Origin: Arthrobacter roseus
GTDB taxonomy: Bacteria > Actinomycetota > Actinomycetes > Actinomycetales > Micrococcaceae
Direction: 5' to 3'
NCBI RefSeq assembly: GCF_016907875.1
Contig: NZ_JAFBCU010000001.1
Span: 2,108,001-2,172,000, forward strand
Length of the DNA: 64,000 bases
Shown: positions 53,880 to 63,355 of the stretch, in pieces
Layout of the letters: every line of letters begins with the position of its first letter
Position numbering within the stretch: the first letter of the stretch is position 1
Notes under the pieces: generated by a model
Databases searched by the model: none
What the model saw: only the letters and a program-made list of their open reading frames with translations
What the model was told of the DNA's origin: nothing
Program-made: the position numbers and the translations under genes

Positions 53880-55787
53880 CTAGACATTCACTTCATTTTC
53901 AGGACTACCACGGAAGAGGTACTCCCCGGTAGCCAGCAATTCATGATCTCCCACAGACCAGGTATGGCCAGCGGCCTTCCGCCTTTGATAGAAACTAAAG
54001 CGGTCAGCAGCATAGACCGACGCACCATCGCGGACAGCTCGCCGCAAGAGGTCCGAATCCTCCCCTGATCCCAGATCAGCAAATCCAAGATCAGACAGCA
54101 ACTCGCGGGACGCCATCAACGTTGGGCCCATCACCATACTGGTGAAGCAGTGCTCTCGATGGGCAAACCGGAGAATGCTGGCGTCCAACGATTCCAAGTA
54201 CATGTAGTGTGCCTGCTTACCCACGATATCCGCTCGCGAGTAATTCATTGCGTGGAGCTGATCCTCAAGGTAATGAGGTCCGTAGTAATCGTCGTCATCC
54301 ATCTTGGTCACCACAGCGGAACTTGACGTAGCGACGAGACTGTTCAAACACTCGCCCAGTGAGACATCCGTTGCTGCGGACATATTCACTGAGTGTTCAA
54401 TTCCGTACTTATCGGCCAAGCGAAAAAACTCTTTATTGTCGTTTTCATAGCCGTGGCTGAGGACTATGAGCTCCACATTCCGATGCGTCTGCCGACCAAC
54501 GTTTTCGAAGATGTTCGTGAGCTGGTCAGGACGCCGCGTGGCTACCACAACAGAAACAGGAGGCGGACCCACCTCCTGCCGTGCAGACGGAATGACGTCG
54601 CCGATGACCTGCTCCGCGCGATGGGCGTAAGTATGCTCGCGCCAGATACGCCGTTGTCCACGATGCCCGGAAAGCTCGGCGAACCGCGGGTTAGCCGCGA
54701 CTGCTCTGATGACCTCTTGCGTCTCCTCCGGAGTCTGAGCCACACAAATTTCGTTTGATGCGAAGTACGTCTCAATGGCTTGGCTCGGCGTGCTAATCAA
54801 GGTACTGCCGGACGCTATGACCTCAAAGATCCTGCGCGAACACATCGTTGGAGATTCCGTTACCGAGTTAACGTTGAGGAATATTTTGTAGGCCTTGTAG
54901 GCAGTGAGCATCTGCCGATAGGTCAGGCTTCCGACGACGTCGTCCGTATACGGGGCAGGGAACTGGTACTTCTCGTCTTCCCCCAGGTACCGAGAAAAGA
55001 TCTCGAGACCAATGGGCAGCTGTGCGCTTTGTGCACCACTCAGCAGCACATCCAGTTGCTGACGCCTCTCCGGGTACTTGTGGCTGAAGTACATTCCCGC
55101 AAATGTAACGTCCCGCCGGTGCCAGCCGTCGCGGGGCCGGACAGGATTATGGACCACCGGCTGGGCGCCGAAGGCAAGAACCGACACGTGGCCATGTCCC
55201 AGATCTCGCTGATAGTCCGGCAGCTTGTTCGAGTCCGTGGTGTAGACGTGATCAAACAAACGGGCGGCTTCCAGAAAGTCTTTGTAGTGGGGTGGATCTT
55301 CCTTGTTCCAGAACACCGTGGGAATGCCCGCTGTGTTGAATGCAGTGACCAATTCCCTCAACGGACCACTCGAGTGGGTACCCTGCGCTACTTTCCCTGC
55401 CCACTTCCCCGCTTTGCCGTGCCACACTGACTCAACGAAAAGCAGGTCAAAATCGTTGTCTGACAAGTGCTCCGCCCAGTCATTGGGCCCGAGTTGAACA
55501 ATGTTCCATTCACACCCGAAGGCCATAGCACTGAAATCATCAGCGATCAGGGCGACAGTCAGGTCCGGTCGCCGCGGTGCACCCTCCGGCATGGGCATCT
55601 CTGCGAACGTCAGGCGGCGCTTTCGACGTCGGCCGTACCAACGACCTTCTGCCCCGCGGAGTTGACCCGTTCGTTGCTGTCCAGCTTCGGCGTCGAGTCT
55701 GTCCGACCATTGCGCTACCCGTTTCACTCCACCTTTGCGGAGGTGCCACAGCGCTTGTCTCGGATTTTGGATGATGCGGTCAATCAC
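53880..55787 (-). CDS. CgeB-like glycosyltransferase fused to a GT2 domain
   Basis: A 635-residue bifunctional transferase. Residues 75-400 are a CgeB-like module (GIPTVFWNKEDPPHY, YTTDSNKLPDY, NVNSVTESPTMCSRRIFEVIASG), clearly a paralogue of the middle module of the 1461-residue protein. Residues 408-635 are a GT2 family A-fold transferase: VSVVVATRRPDQL, LIVLSHGYEND, and the metal-binding run MDDDDYYGPHYLED (Asp497-500). The start is GTG 55787, overlapping the ABC ATPase stop (GTGA). It should add one or two sugars of the repeat unit; donors are unknown. Confidence 0.85.
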   Translation of the reverse strand: MIDRIIQNPRQALWHLRKGGVKRVAQWSDRLDAEAGQQRTGQLRGAEGRWYGRRRKRRLTFAEMPMPEGAPRRPDLTVALIADDFSAMAFGCEWNIVQLGPNDWAEHLSDNDFDLLFVESVWHGKAGKWAGKVAQGTHSSGPLRELVTAFNTAGIPTVFWNKEDPPHYKDFLEAARLFDHVYTTDSNKLPDYQRDLGHGHVSVLAFGAQPVVHNPVRPRDGWHRRDVTFAGMYFSHKYPERRQQLDVLLSGAQSAQLPIGLEIFSRYLGEDEKYQFPAPYTDDVVGSLTYRQMLTAYKAYKIFLNVNSVTESPTMCSRRIFEVIASGSTLISTPSQAIETYFASNEICVAQTPEETQEVIRAVAANPRFAELSGHRGQRRIWREHTYAHRAEQVIGDVIPSARQEVGPPPVSVVVATRRPDQLTNIFENVGRQTHRNVELIVLSHGYENDNKEFFRLADKYGIEHSVNMSAATDVSLGECLNSLVATSSSAVVTKMDDDDYYGPHYLEDQLHAMNYSRADIVGKQAHYMYLESLDASILRFAHREHCFTSMVMGPTLMASRELLSDLGFADLGSGEDSDLLRRAVRDGASVYAADRFSFYQRRKAAGHTWSVGDHELLATGEYLFRGSPENEVNV

Positions 55788-56635
55788 GAGGTCAACTTCC
55801 GCCGCCCTGATGAACGATCTTCGATGATTACACGGTGATGGTCATTTAGTATCCGTCTTCGAACCTTCGCGGCAGCAAACCTGTCTCCGGATGCCAGAGC
55901 TTTCATGTACATGCGGTACCACTTGACGACGTCCGACGTCGGTCCATCGCGAATCACTTCGCCCTCGTCAATCCAAATGACGCGGTCACACAGTTCGGTA
56001 ATGGTAGGGATACTGTGGCTGACCAAAAAAACGCACCCGGCCTGTCCCAAAAGTTCGTGCATCTTCTTCTTGGTTTTTTCCTTGAATTGATCATCGCCGG
56101 CGTTCAACGCTTCATCGATGATCAGGATCTCCGGCTCCACGGCTGCCCCGATAGCGAACCTGAGTCGGGAACCCATACCGGAGGAATAGGACTTCATGGG
56201 GAGGTAGATAGCGTCCTCCAAACCTGAGAGTTCCACGATGGAATCGTATTTGTCTCGAATCTGTTTTTTTGTCATGCCCATGGCCAAGCAACCCAACCAG
56301 ATGTTCTGGTCTCCAGACAGGTCTGGCATAAGAGCAGCATTGACGCCCAGCAGGATGGGCGTGGAGGCAGCATAGACCGAACCAGAAGTCGGCGGCAACT
56401 GTCCCGCGAGGATTTTCAGTAAGGTGCTTTTCCCCGACCCGTTCTTACCCATGATGCCCACGGCCTCACCGCGTCCCACCACCATGGAAACGTTTTTCAG
56501 AGCATGAACATCCACCGTCGAACTACCCAGCTGTCCGCTCTTCTTGGTGGTCCTGGTCCGGAACGACATGGAAACGTCGTCGATGACGACCACCGGCTCA
56601 TCCAGGTAAATGTCAACGTCAGCTGTCACGACCAT
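55784..56635 (-). CDS. Polysaccharide ABC exporter, ATP-binding subunit (TagH-like)
   Basis: A 283-residue ABC ATPase of the teichoic acid/O-antigen exporter type. It has Walker A GKNGSGKSTLLKILAG, the signature YSSGMGSRLRFAIG (S-S-G-M, as in TagH/RfbE), Walker B EILIIDEALNAGDDQFK and H-loop LVSHSIPTI. A C-terminal carbohydrate-binding domain of Wzt type is absent, so substrate recognition should lie with the permease. The ATG at 56635 overlaps the permease stop region by 17 bases. The frame upstream of it reads into the permease gene and is not family-like. Confidence 0.92.
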   Translation of the reverse strand: MVVTADVDIYLDEPVVVIDDVSMSFRTRTTKKSGQLGSSTVDVHALKNVSMVVGRGEAVGIMGKNGSGKSTLLKILAGQLPPTSGSVYAASTPILLGVNAALMPDLSGDQNIWLGCLAMGMTKKQIRDKYDSIVELSGLEDAIYLPMKSYSSGMGSRLRFAIGAAVEPEILIIDEALNAGDDQFKEKTKKKMHELLGQAGCVFLVSHSIPTITELCDRVIWIDEGEVIRDGPTSDVVKWYRMYMKALASGDRFAAAKVRRRILNDHHRVIIEDRSSGRRKLTS

Positions 56636-57500
56636 ACCTCTCTTCCTCTCGCCAGAAGAAGACGAGTCCGACGACGATAGCGCCGAGCGCCCATACCGCG
56701 AGGGTGGCCCAGGATTCCCACGAGGGCGTGGTGGCATACAGCAGCGAGTCTCTGGAGATGTCGAGGACGATGAACAGCGGATTCACCTCCATGATCTGCT
56801 GGATAACCGGAACCGATTCAAAGCGGTCAATGGAGAAGAACACTGCCGAGCCATAGAGCCATAGCCGCATGACGAAGCTAATGAGTTGCCCCAGGTCATT
56901 GAAGTGGTGGACCAACCGGGCGAGTAAGAGTCCCACGCCCAGATTGAAGATGAACTGCAAGGCGAGCACTGGGGGGATCAACAGAATCCGCCAAGTGATA
57001 GCCTCCGTTGGCGGCAACACGAGGATCATAACGATCATGGTGATCACCACGGGAATATTGCTGAGCAATTCCCGGACGTTGATAGCCGCTAGCAGAGTGG
57101 CTCGCGGGAAGTTGAATGCCTGGATGACCGTCTTGTTGGCCCGGATAGCCTGAGCACCCGCGGAAATGGCCCGGGAACTCATCTGAAAAAGAAAGACGCC
57201 GATGATCAAATAACCGATGAAGTTCTCTATGCCTTTACCAGTCTTGAGCAATAGCCCAAAGATCAAGAAAAACGTGAGGCCATTGAGTAGCGGACTCAAG
57301 ATAATCCAGGCGTTTCCCAGCTTTTCCTGACTATTCGCAGACCCCACGCGAAAGCGGGAGTCATAGAGAACAAAGTGTCTGTACCGCCAGATGGACACCA
57401 GATAATCTAGGAATCCCTGCCGGGCACCCACCCGGTTCAGGCTCTTCAGATCTACGTAAGTGCGAACTTCGTGTCCACCGGGCGCCGGAGCTACGCTCAT
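56619..57500 (-). CDS. Polysaccharide ABC exporter, permease subunit (TagG-like)
   Basis: A 293-residue ABC-2 type permease with six predicted membrane helices. The cytoplasmic N-terminal part ends YRHFVLYDSRFRVGSANSQEKLGNAW, followed by ILSPLLNGLTFFLIFGLLL, FIGYLIIGVFLFQMSSRAI and further helices, and a periplasmic-side element RFESVPVIQQIMEVNPLF typical of TagG/RfbA. With the adjacent ATPase it should move lipid-linked polymer across the membrane. The ATG overlaps the stop of the upstream glycosyltransferase (ATGA) with GGGGTGA upstream. Confidence 0.92.
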   Translation of the reverse strand: MSVAPAPGGHEVRTYVDLKSLNRVGARQGFLDYLVSIWRYRHFVLYDSRFRVGSANSQEKLGNAWIILSPLLNGLTFFLIFGLLLKTGKGIENFIGYLIIGVFLFQMSSRAISAGAQAIRANKTVIQAFNFPRATLLAAINVRELLSNIPVVITMIVMILVLPPTEAITWRILLIPPVLALQFIFNLGVGLLLARLVHHFNDLGQLISFVMRLWLYGSAVFFSIDRFESVPVIQQIMEVNPLFIVLDISRDSLLYATTPSWESWATLAVWALGAIVVGLVFFWREEERYGRDS

Positions 57501-59233
57501 GCGCTCATCACCCCAAGGTTCTGGTAAGCCTCTGTCAATGCCTGTGTCCCGGAGGCCCACGTGCGTGAAGCCATAACCTCGCTACGGCCAGCGCTTCCGT
57601 GTGTCCTGCGCAACTGAGGATCACTCAGATAACCGGAGATGGCTTCCGCCAGAGCAGCAGGATCGTCCGGGTGTACTGATGTCCCTGAAAGCCCGTCCAC
57701 AACAATCTCGCGGAGAGCCTCGAGGTCACTGAAGATCACAGGACGCCCGCTCGCCATTGCTTCAACGGGCTTCAGTGGCGTGACAGCTCGGGTGACGTCG
57801 GTGTCCTTACGGGGTAGGACAAATACGTCCAGTGCCTGGTGATAGAGGTGGGCCTGATCACGGCGAACGCGGCCGGTGAAAATGGTCCGACTTTCAATCC
57901 CGAGCTCGGAGGCCAGCGACCGCAAAGATGGTGCTGCAGCGCCTTGGCCCACTACGAGGCAATGGAGGTCGGGATGGTCCGGAGCCAGCAACGCGACGGC
58001 GCGCAGGAGCGTGTCCAGCCCCTCGTAATCCACCAGAGAGCTCACCGTGCCAACAAACATTCCACCTTCCGGGAGACCCAGGGTGGTTCGCGCGTCGCGA
58101 GCGTCGATCGGATCCTTCAGAAACTCATCTCCCACGGCGTTCGGATACAGCAGTACGTTTTCTGGTTTCACACCCTGGTTGGTCAGACGCCGCTTCATGG
58201 CTTCTCCCAGTGTAAGGACCAGGTCCGCCGTCTGGCTGACCTCTGCTTCACGGTCATTGAAGAGCCTATAACGCTCACTGCGAAGGGCAGAAGGGGATCG
58301 CCGGGAAGCCCACGTATCTGCCAGCTGCCCCCGGACTTCGTAAACCCACGGTATGCCCAGGGCTTTCGCCACTGTCCGCACCACCAGACTGTTGACAAAA
58401 TGCGTAGTCGTGTGAAGAACCGCTGGTCGTAGTTTCAGGCACAATTCCAGCAATAGCTCTGCCTGCTGCTGGAGACGCTGGTCCATTCCGTTGGCAAGGC
58501 GTGCCGGCAGGGGCCGGTAGTAGTCGATGCCATCCACTGTGTCTAGGCGTTTTGCAGCAATCTTGCCCACCTGAACCGGATACCCAAGACGGGTAACGGC
58601 GTTGACGGACCAGCCGAGATCTCGCAGAGCCAGAAGTACGGAATGGCTTCGTTGCGCATATCCGCTCTCCGTATGAGGCAAAGAATTTGTCAGTACATAG
58701 AGCATGCTGGCGGGCTTCGGAGTGTAATTTTCGACCGGGACAACGCTGGGAGACCAGCCCTGAAAGACCTTCAGTTCACTTCGGAGCCGGTTGGCGAAAG
58801 TACGCTGCCCCTTCACTCCGGAGACGGCGGCAACGGCAGCGGTCATCCGGCCGTCGTACCAGTACCGGCGTGCGATGGTTCCGGCGAGCCCTGCGGTACC
58901 AGCGGGAATGCGGGACATCAGTTGATCAGCACATTCGGGCAGATCGGCAGCCAACGCGATTTCTGCGAGCAACCTGTTGCGGCGAGGAGAACCGAACGAA
59001 TCTGATCCGATGGTCTCCTTGACAGCCAGCGAATCTCCGGAGATAAGGCCGGACAACGCCAAAGCCACTGGGTTTTTGGCCGCATGGCCGAGGCGAGAGA
59101 TGACGGGTGCCACAGCGCGAGCGATACGCCCCGGCAGACGACGCGAAACCAGCAGGACCAACACGAGTGGATCATCCTGCAGATGATCACGGACCGTCGC
59201 CGTCATCAACCACACATTCCGGACTATCTGCAC
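57497..59233 (-). CDS. Glycosyltransferase family 4 protein
   Basis: A 578-residue protein with an N-terminal helical part of about 165 residues and a GT4 GT-B domain from about 170. Marks are LTNSLPHTESGYAQRSHSV, PWVYEVRGQLADTW, VGTVSSLVDYEGLDTLL, FTGRVRRDQ and the nucleotide-sugar site PLKPVEAMASGRPVIF. The GT4 domain resembles the first module of the 1461-residue protein closely, so both probably use related donors. It starts with GTG 59233, GAGG a few bases upstream, six bases after the preceding stop; it overlaps the permease gene by four bases. Confidence 0.88.
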   Translation of the reverse strand: MQIVRNVWLMTATVRDHLQDDPLVLVLLVSRRLPGRIARAVAPVISRLGHAAKNPVALALSGLISGDSLAVKETIGSDSFGSPRRNRLLAEIALAADLPECADQLMSRIPAGTAGLAGTIARRYWYDGRMTAAVAAVSGVKGQRTFANRLRSELKVFQGWSPSVVPVENYTPKPASMLYVLTNSLPHTESGYAQRSHSVLLALRDLGWSVNAVTRLGYPVQVGKIAAKRLDTVDGIDYYRPLPARLANGMDQRLQQQAELLLELCLKLRPAVLHTTTHFVNSLVVRTVAKALGIPWVYEVRGQLADTWASRRSPSALRSERYRLFNDREAEVSQTADLVLTLGEAMKRRLTNQGVKPENVLLYPNAVGDEFLKDPIDARDARTTLGLPEGGMFVGTVSSLVDYEGLDTLLRAVALLAPDHPDLHCLVVGQGAAAPSLRSLASELGIESRTIFTGRVRRDQAHLYHQALDVFVLPRKDTDVTRAVTPLKPVEAMASGRPVIFSDLEALREIVVDGLSGTSVHPDDPAALAEAISGYLSDPQLRRTHGSAGRSEVMASRTWASGTQALTEAYQNLGVMSA

Positions 59234-59239
59234 TTGCCT

Positions 59240-60433
59240 CTACCCCTGCCCCACGACGCTGCGCAGAACGTCGATGTATTCCAGCGACAAGGATTCGTAG
59301 TCCGCATTGACGCGTACCCAGTCCCGACCGCCGTCACCAACATTCAACCGCGTGCGGTCTTCGCTCAGCTCGCGCCACAGGTCAGCAATGGCTGCCGGAT
59401 CAGCAGCCACCACATCGCCTGCACCCGAGCTCTCGATGATGTTCCGTGCCTCCCCAAGGACGACGGCGGTGATGTGCCTGCGAATGGACAGCACTTCATA
59501 CGTCTTTGACGGAATGGTGGTTTCAAAGGATTTCCAATCGTCCCGCAAGGAGACCACGCACGTGTCGGACTGCTCGTAGAAACGCCTCAGCCAGTCCCCA
59601 TGGGCCGGGGGGAAAAAGTCGACGTCGACGTCCAGCGACTGGGCGAGCGCCACCAGTAGCTCCTTGTTCACGCCGTGACCAACCATGGTCAGTTTGACGG
59701 TATCGCCAGCAAGGGCAGCGGCGCGGATGATGAGACCGAGTTTCTGACTCTCCCCATGGTTGCCCAGGTACAACACGTTCAGCGGTCCTGTTTCCGAACA
59801 AGGTGGCTCAAGGGGTGCAATGGAACTCAGGCGGACGCCGTTGGTGACTGTGTTGACTTGCTTGATGCCCCGGTCCTTGAGTGCCTGCGCAAAACCATAG
59901 GTTACGGTGACCACTCGGTCTGAGCGGGACTGAATGGCGGTGACAATCTTTTCGACGAGCGATTTGGCGTTTCCCTTGATGATGCGCGCATCACGGGCAA
60001 GGTCGGGCCACGCATCACGCATATCAACCACGAGAGGGCGGCGGCAAAGCGTCGACACAACATAGCCGGCACCGAGAATGGGCAGGCTGGGGACGGTGAC
60101 AACGACGACGTCGGGGCGGGGACCCATTAACGCTGCCGGGACGCTCAAAGCTGCCGAGAATAGGTGGGACATCAGTTTGCCTAGGCGGGAGTGCCGGTGT
60201 GGAATGACCGGGACGCGGCGCACGCGTTCTCCAAACTCTCCCGTGTCGCGACGGAACGCTCGGCCGCCTACATCCTTGGGCAGAATTCGTGTGTGTGGAA
60301 CGCGATACGCGATGGGCGCAACAACATCCACATTCCACCCCTCCTTTCGAAACGCATGGATGAACTGCGTCCAGCGTCGCTGGGGTGGGCTATGTTCGGG
60401 CGCATACGAATGCGTCAGAAGTAATACGCGCAA
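59240..60433 (-). CDS. Glycosyltransferase family 4 protein (WbuB-like)
   Basis: A 397-residue GT-B glycosyltransferase of WbuB type: MRVLLLTHSYAPEHSPPQRRW at the N-terminus, VDMRDAWPDLARD, NVLYLGNHGESQKL and, near the donor site, TTIPSKTYEVLSI. It may begin the assembly by adding the first or second sugar to the lipid carrier, which is inference. I place the start at TTG 60433 because GGGGGG lies six bases upstream and the protein then begins directly with the first beta strand; an ATG 18 codons earlier has no ribosome site. Confidence 0.87.
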   Translation of the reverse strand: MRVLLLTHSYAPEHSPPQRRWTQFIHAFRKEGWNVDVVAPIAYRVPHTRILPKDVGGRAFRRDTGEFGERVRRVPVIPHRHSRLGKLMSHLFSAALSVPAALMGPRPDVVVVTVPSLPILGAGYVVSTLCRRPLVVDMRDAWPDLARDARIIKGNAKSLVEKIVTAIQSRSDRVVTVTYGFAQALKDRGIKQVNTVTNGVRLSSIAPLEPPCSETGPLNVLYLGNHGESQKLGLIIRAAALAGDTVKLTMVGHGVNKELLVALAQSLDVDVDFFPPAHGDWLRRFYEQSDTCVVSLRDDWKSFETTIPSKTYEVLSIRRHITAVVLGEARNIIESSGAGDVVAADPAAIADLWRELSEDRTRLNVGDGGRDWVRVNADYESLSLEYIDVLRSVVGQG

Positions 60434-60501
60434 CGGAAACCCCCCGGTTTGTGGCACGTGAATAGATGAGTAATGACTCTTCAGCATAGACCGGACGGCA
60501 C

Positions 60502-61236
60502 CTACTCCGGTTTCTTACCGCTGGCCGTACCACCGCGAAGTTTGGTGTAGTACAGGGCACCGAGTGCAAGAAGCCCCAGAATCACTGCAATTCTGGTTGC
60601 CGGATGCGTGGACCAGGATTCGCTACTCTCCCCTGCTTTGTCTGCTTCCAGCGCTGACGATGATTCCGTGCCAGTTGGGGAGGGCGACGGCGTCGCGGAA
60701 GCGGAAGCGGACGGAGTGGCAGATGGGGTGGGGGTCGACGATGGAATTGGGGTGGGTGTCGGCGTAGGTGTTGGAGTTGCCTCGTTGGGATCAACTACCA
60801 GCCCGGTGTCGAATTCGTAGCGAAAGCCCGTGTAGTAGTAATTATCCGGATACACCAGATTTCCCGTACCCGGCTCAATGACATAGCCGGTACCCGGGTG
60901 AATGAGCCAACCAGTGGTGGGATCCACGGCGAAACCGGTAACCGGATCGATCCGCGGTCCCGGCTCAGGCACCGGCAGAACAGGGGCTGGTTGCTCAGGC
61001 GGCGGGGCCGGAGCCTGTTGGGGCGGTGGCGATGGTTCGGCTGGAGGGGGCTGGGGCGTCGTTGTCGGCGGTGGCGTCGGCTCCACAGTCTCGGGAGGGT
61101 CAGTCGGTTGAACAGGGGCCACCATCGGCAGTATCGGGTTAGCTGGCACATCCAGCGCCACAGCAGAGGGCGCGGTGGCCCCAAGGACTATAGCCCCTAT
61201 AGCGATTCCCGCTCCCCAGCGTTGTCTCATCATCAC
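60502..61236 (-). CDS. Exported Pro-rich protein with octapeptide repeats
   Basis: A 244-residue exported protein of unknown function. It has a signal peptide (cleavage likely after about residue 28, SAVA), a proline-rich stretch (40-95), four tandem octapeptides at 97-128 (DPVTGFAV, DPTTGWLI, HPGTGYVI, EPGTGNLV) followed by NYYYTGFRYEFDTGLVVDP, a Thr/Pro/Ser linker (155-195) and a C-terminal membrane segment (about 214-231) with a basic tail. No LPXTG motif is present, so it would be held by the membrane segment with its repeats reaching through the wall. It lies three bases after the LCP gene in the polysaccharide operon. Confidence 0.82.
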   Translation of the reverse strand: MMMRQRWGAGIAIGAIVLGATAPSAVALDVPANPILPMVAPVQPTDPPETVEPTPPPTTTPQPPPAEPSPPPQQAPAPPPEQPAPVLPVPEPGPRIDPVTGFAVDPTTGWLIHPGTGYVIEPGTGNLVYPDNYYYTGFRYEFDTGLVVDPNEATPTPTPTPTPIPSSTPTPSATPSASASATPSPSPTGTESSSALEADKAGESSESWSTHPATRIAVILGLLALGALYYTKLRGGTASGKKPE

Positions 61237-61239
61237 TAC

Positions 61240-62274
61240 CTACTGGTTATCCTGCTCAAGCTCTTCAACATACTGGTGCAGAGTGTCCTTTTTGAGAGCG
61301 TCTGACACAGCATTCACCGCGGCCTCGTCCAACAGCACAATGGACTGGCCATCGGCGGAGGTTCCAATGCCCTGCGTTGGCAGGGTGAAGAAGTCCACGT
61401 TGCTGGTCCGTACGTTCTTCAGGCTGAAGGCTAGCTTGCCGGCGGCCACGGCTCCGAACGAATCCGAGACGGTGAGGTAGGGAGACATCTCGGAGACCAC
61501 GTTGTTGACCCGAACAGGGTTAGTCAGAGTTTCGGCAGTGAGGAACTTGGACATGATGGCCTTGATGAACAACTGCTGGTTCTGCACCCGGGTGTAGTCA
61601 CCGTCAGAGAAAGCCTTGCGCTCCCGGACAAACTTCAGTGCGGACTCACCGTCCAACACCTGCGGACCAGCTGGGAACGCTTCGCCCTCGGATCCAGCAG
61701 ACTGAAACGCCTGTGGATTATCCACCTTGACGCCGTCGAGTGCGTTGGTCAGCGCCTTGAAGCCTTCAAAATCGATGATGGTTACGTGATCAATGGGGAC
61801 CTCGAACAGGCCTTCCACGGTCTGCACCATGAGTGGTACGCCGCCCAACGCCATTGCTGCGTTGATTTTACTGGGCCCGTGCCCTGGGATATCAACCCAG
61901 GTATCGCGCATGATGGACATGACTTGGATGTTCTTGCGGTCACCGGGGATGTGCATCAGCATCAAGGTGTCCGAGCGCGCTCCAGCCGTGGTGTCCGCAT
62001 TGCCTTCGCCCCGGCTATCGCTGCCCATCAGCAGAATATTTACTGCGTCTCCGGCCTCAGCGGGTTTTTCCGGACGCGTGGATTCCGCTGGGAAGGCTGT
62101 CTCGATGGTCTGCGTTGTGGAATTGAACGTGTTTGCAAGGTTCGCTACGAACAACCCGGCAACCACGGCGCCCACCAGGACGATGCTGAGCATGACCACA
62201 ATGGTTACCCGGACGGGATGCTTCTGGCGTTGCCGGCGGTCAGGCTCGTCGTATTCCTGCATAAAATCGGACAA
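61240..62274 (-). CDS. LytR-CpsA-Psr (LCP) family glycopolymer transferase
   Basis: A 344-residue LCP protein with a short cytoplasmic tail, one membrane segment (about 22-47) and an outer LCP domain (from about 78). NILLMGSDSRGEG, GARSDTLMLMHI, SIMRDTWVDIPG with Arg123/Asp124, and SKINAAMALGG are the polyprenyl-phosphate and catalytic motifs. LCP proteins transfer wall polymers from lipid carriers to peptidoglycan. Its place at the head of the exporter/transferase operon suggests it attaches this polymer. It starts with TTG 62274 (GGGGGA seven bases upstream) or ATG 62262. It is divergent from rmlB with 70 bases between. Confidence 0.92.
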   Translation of the reverse strand: MSDFMQEYDEPDRRQRQKHPVRVTIVVMLSIVLVGAVVAGLFVANLANTFNSTTQTIETAFPAESTRPEKPAEAGDAVNILLMGSDSRGEGNADTTAGARSDTLMLMHIPGDRKNIQVMSIMRDTWVDIPGHGPSKINAAMALGGVPLMVQTVEGLFEVPIDHVTIIDFEGFKALTNALDGVKVDNPQAFQSAGSEGEAFPAGPQVLDGESALKFVRERKAFSDGDYTRVQNQQLFIKAIMSKFLTAETLTNPVRVNNVVSEMSPYLTVSDSFGAVAAGKLAFSLKNVRTSNVDFFTLPTQGIGTSADGQSIVLLDEAAVNAVSDALKKDTLHQYVEELEQDNQ

Positions 62275-62332
62275 GTGTGTATCCCCCAGGGGTTAGGCGA
62301 AATGCCATTTTATCGCACGAGTGCCTCGTTAG

Positions 62333-63352
<1,020 letters not shown>

Positions 63353-63355
63353 CTC

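Noticed and set aside
60502-60600. The C-terminus of the repeat protein checked for a sortase signal.
   Set aside because: There is a membrane segment and basic tail but no LPXTG-like motif.
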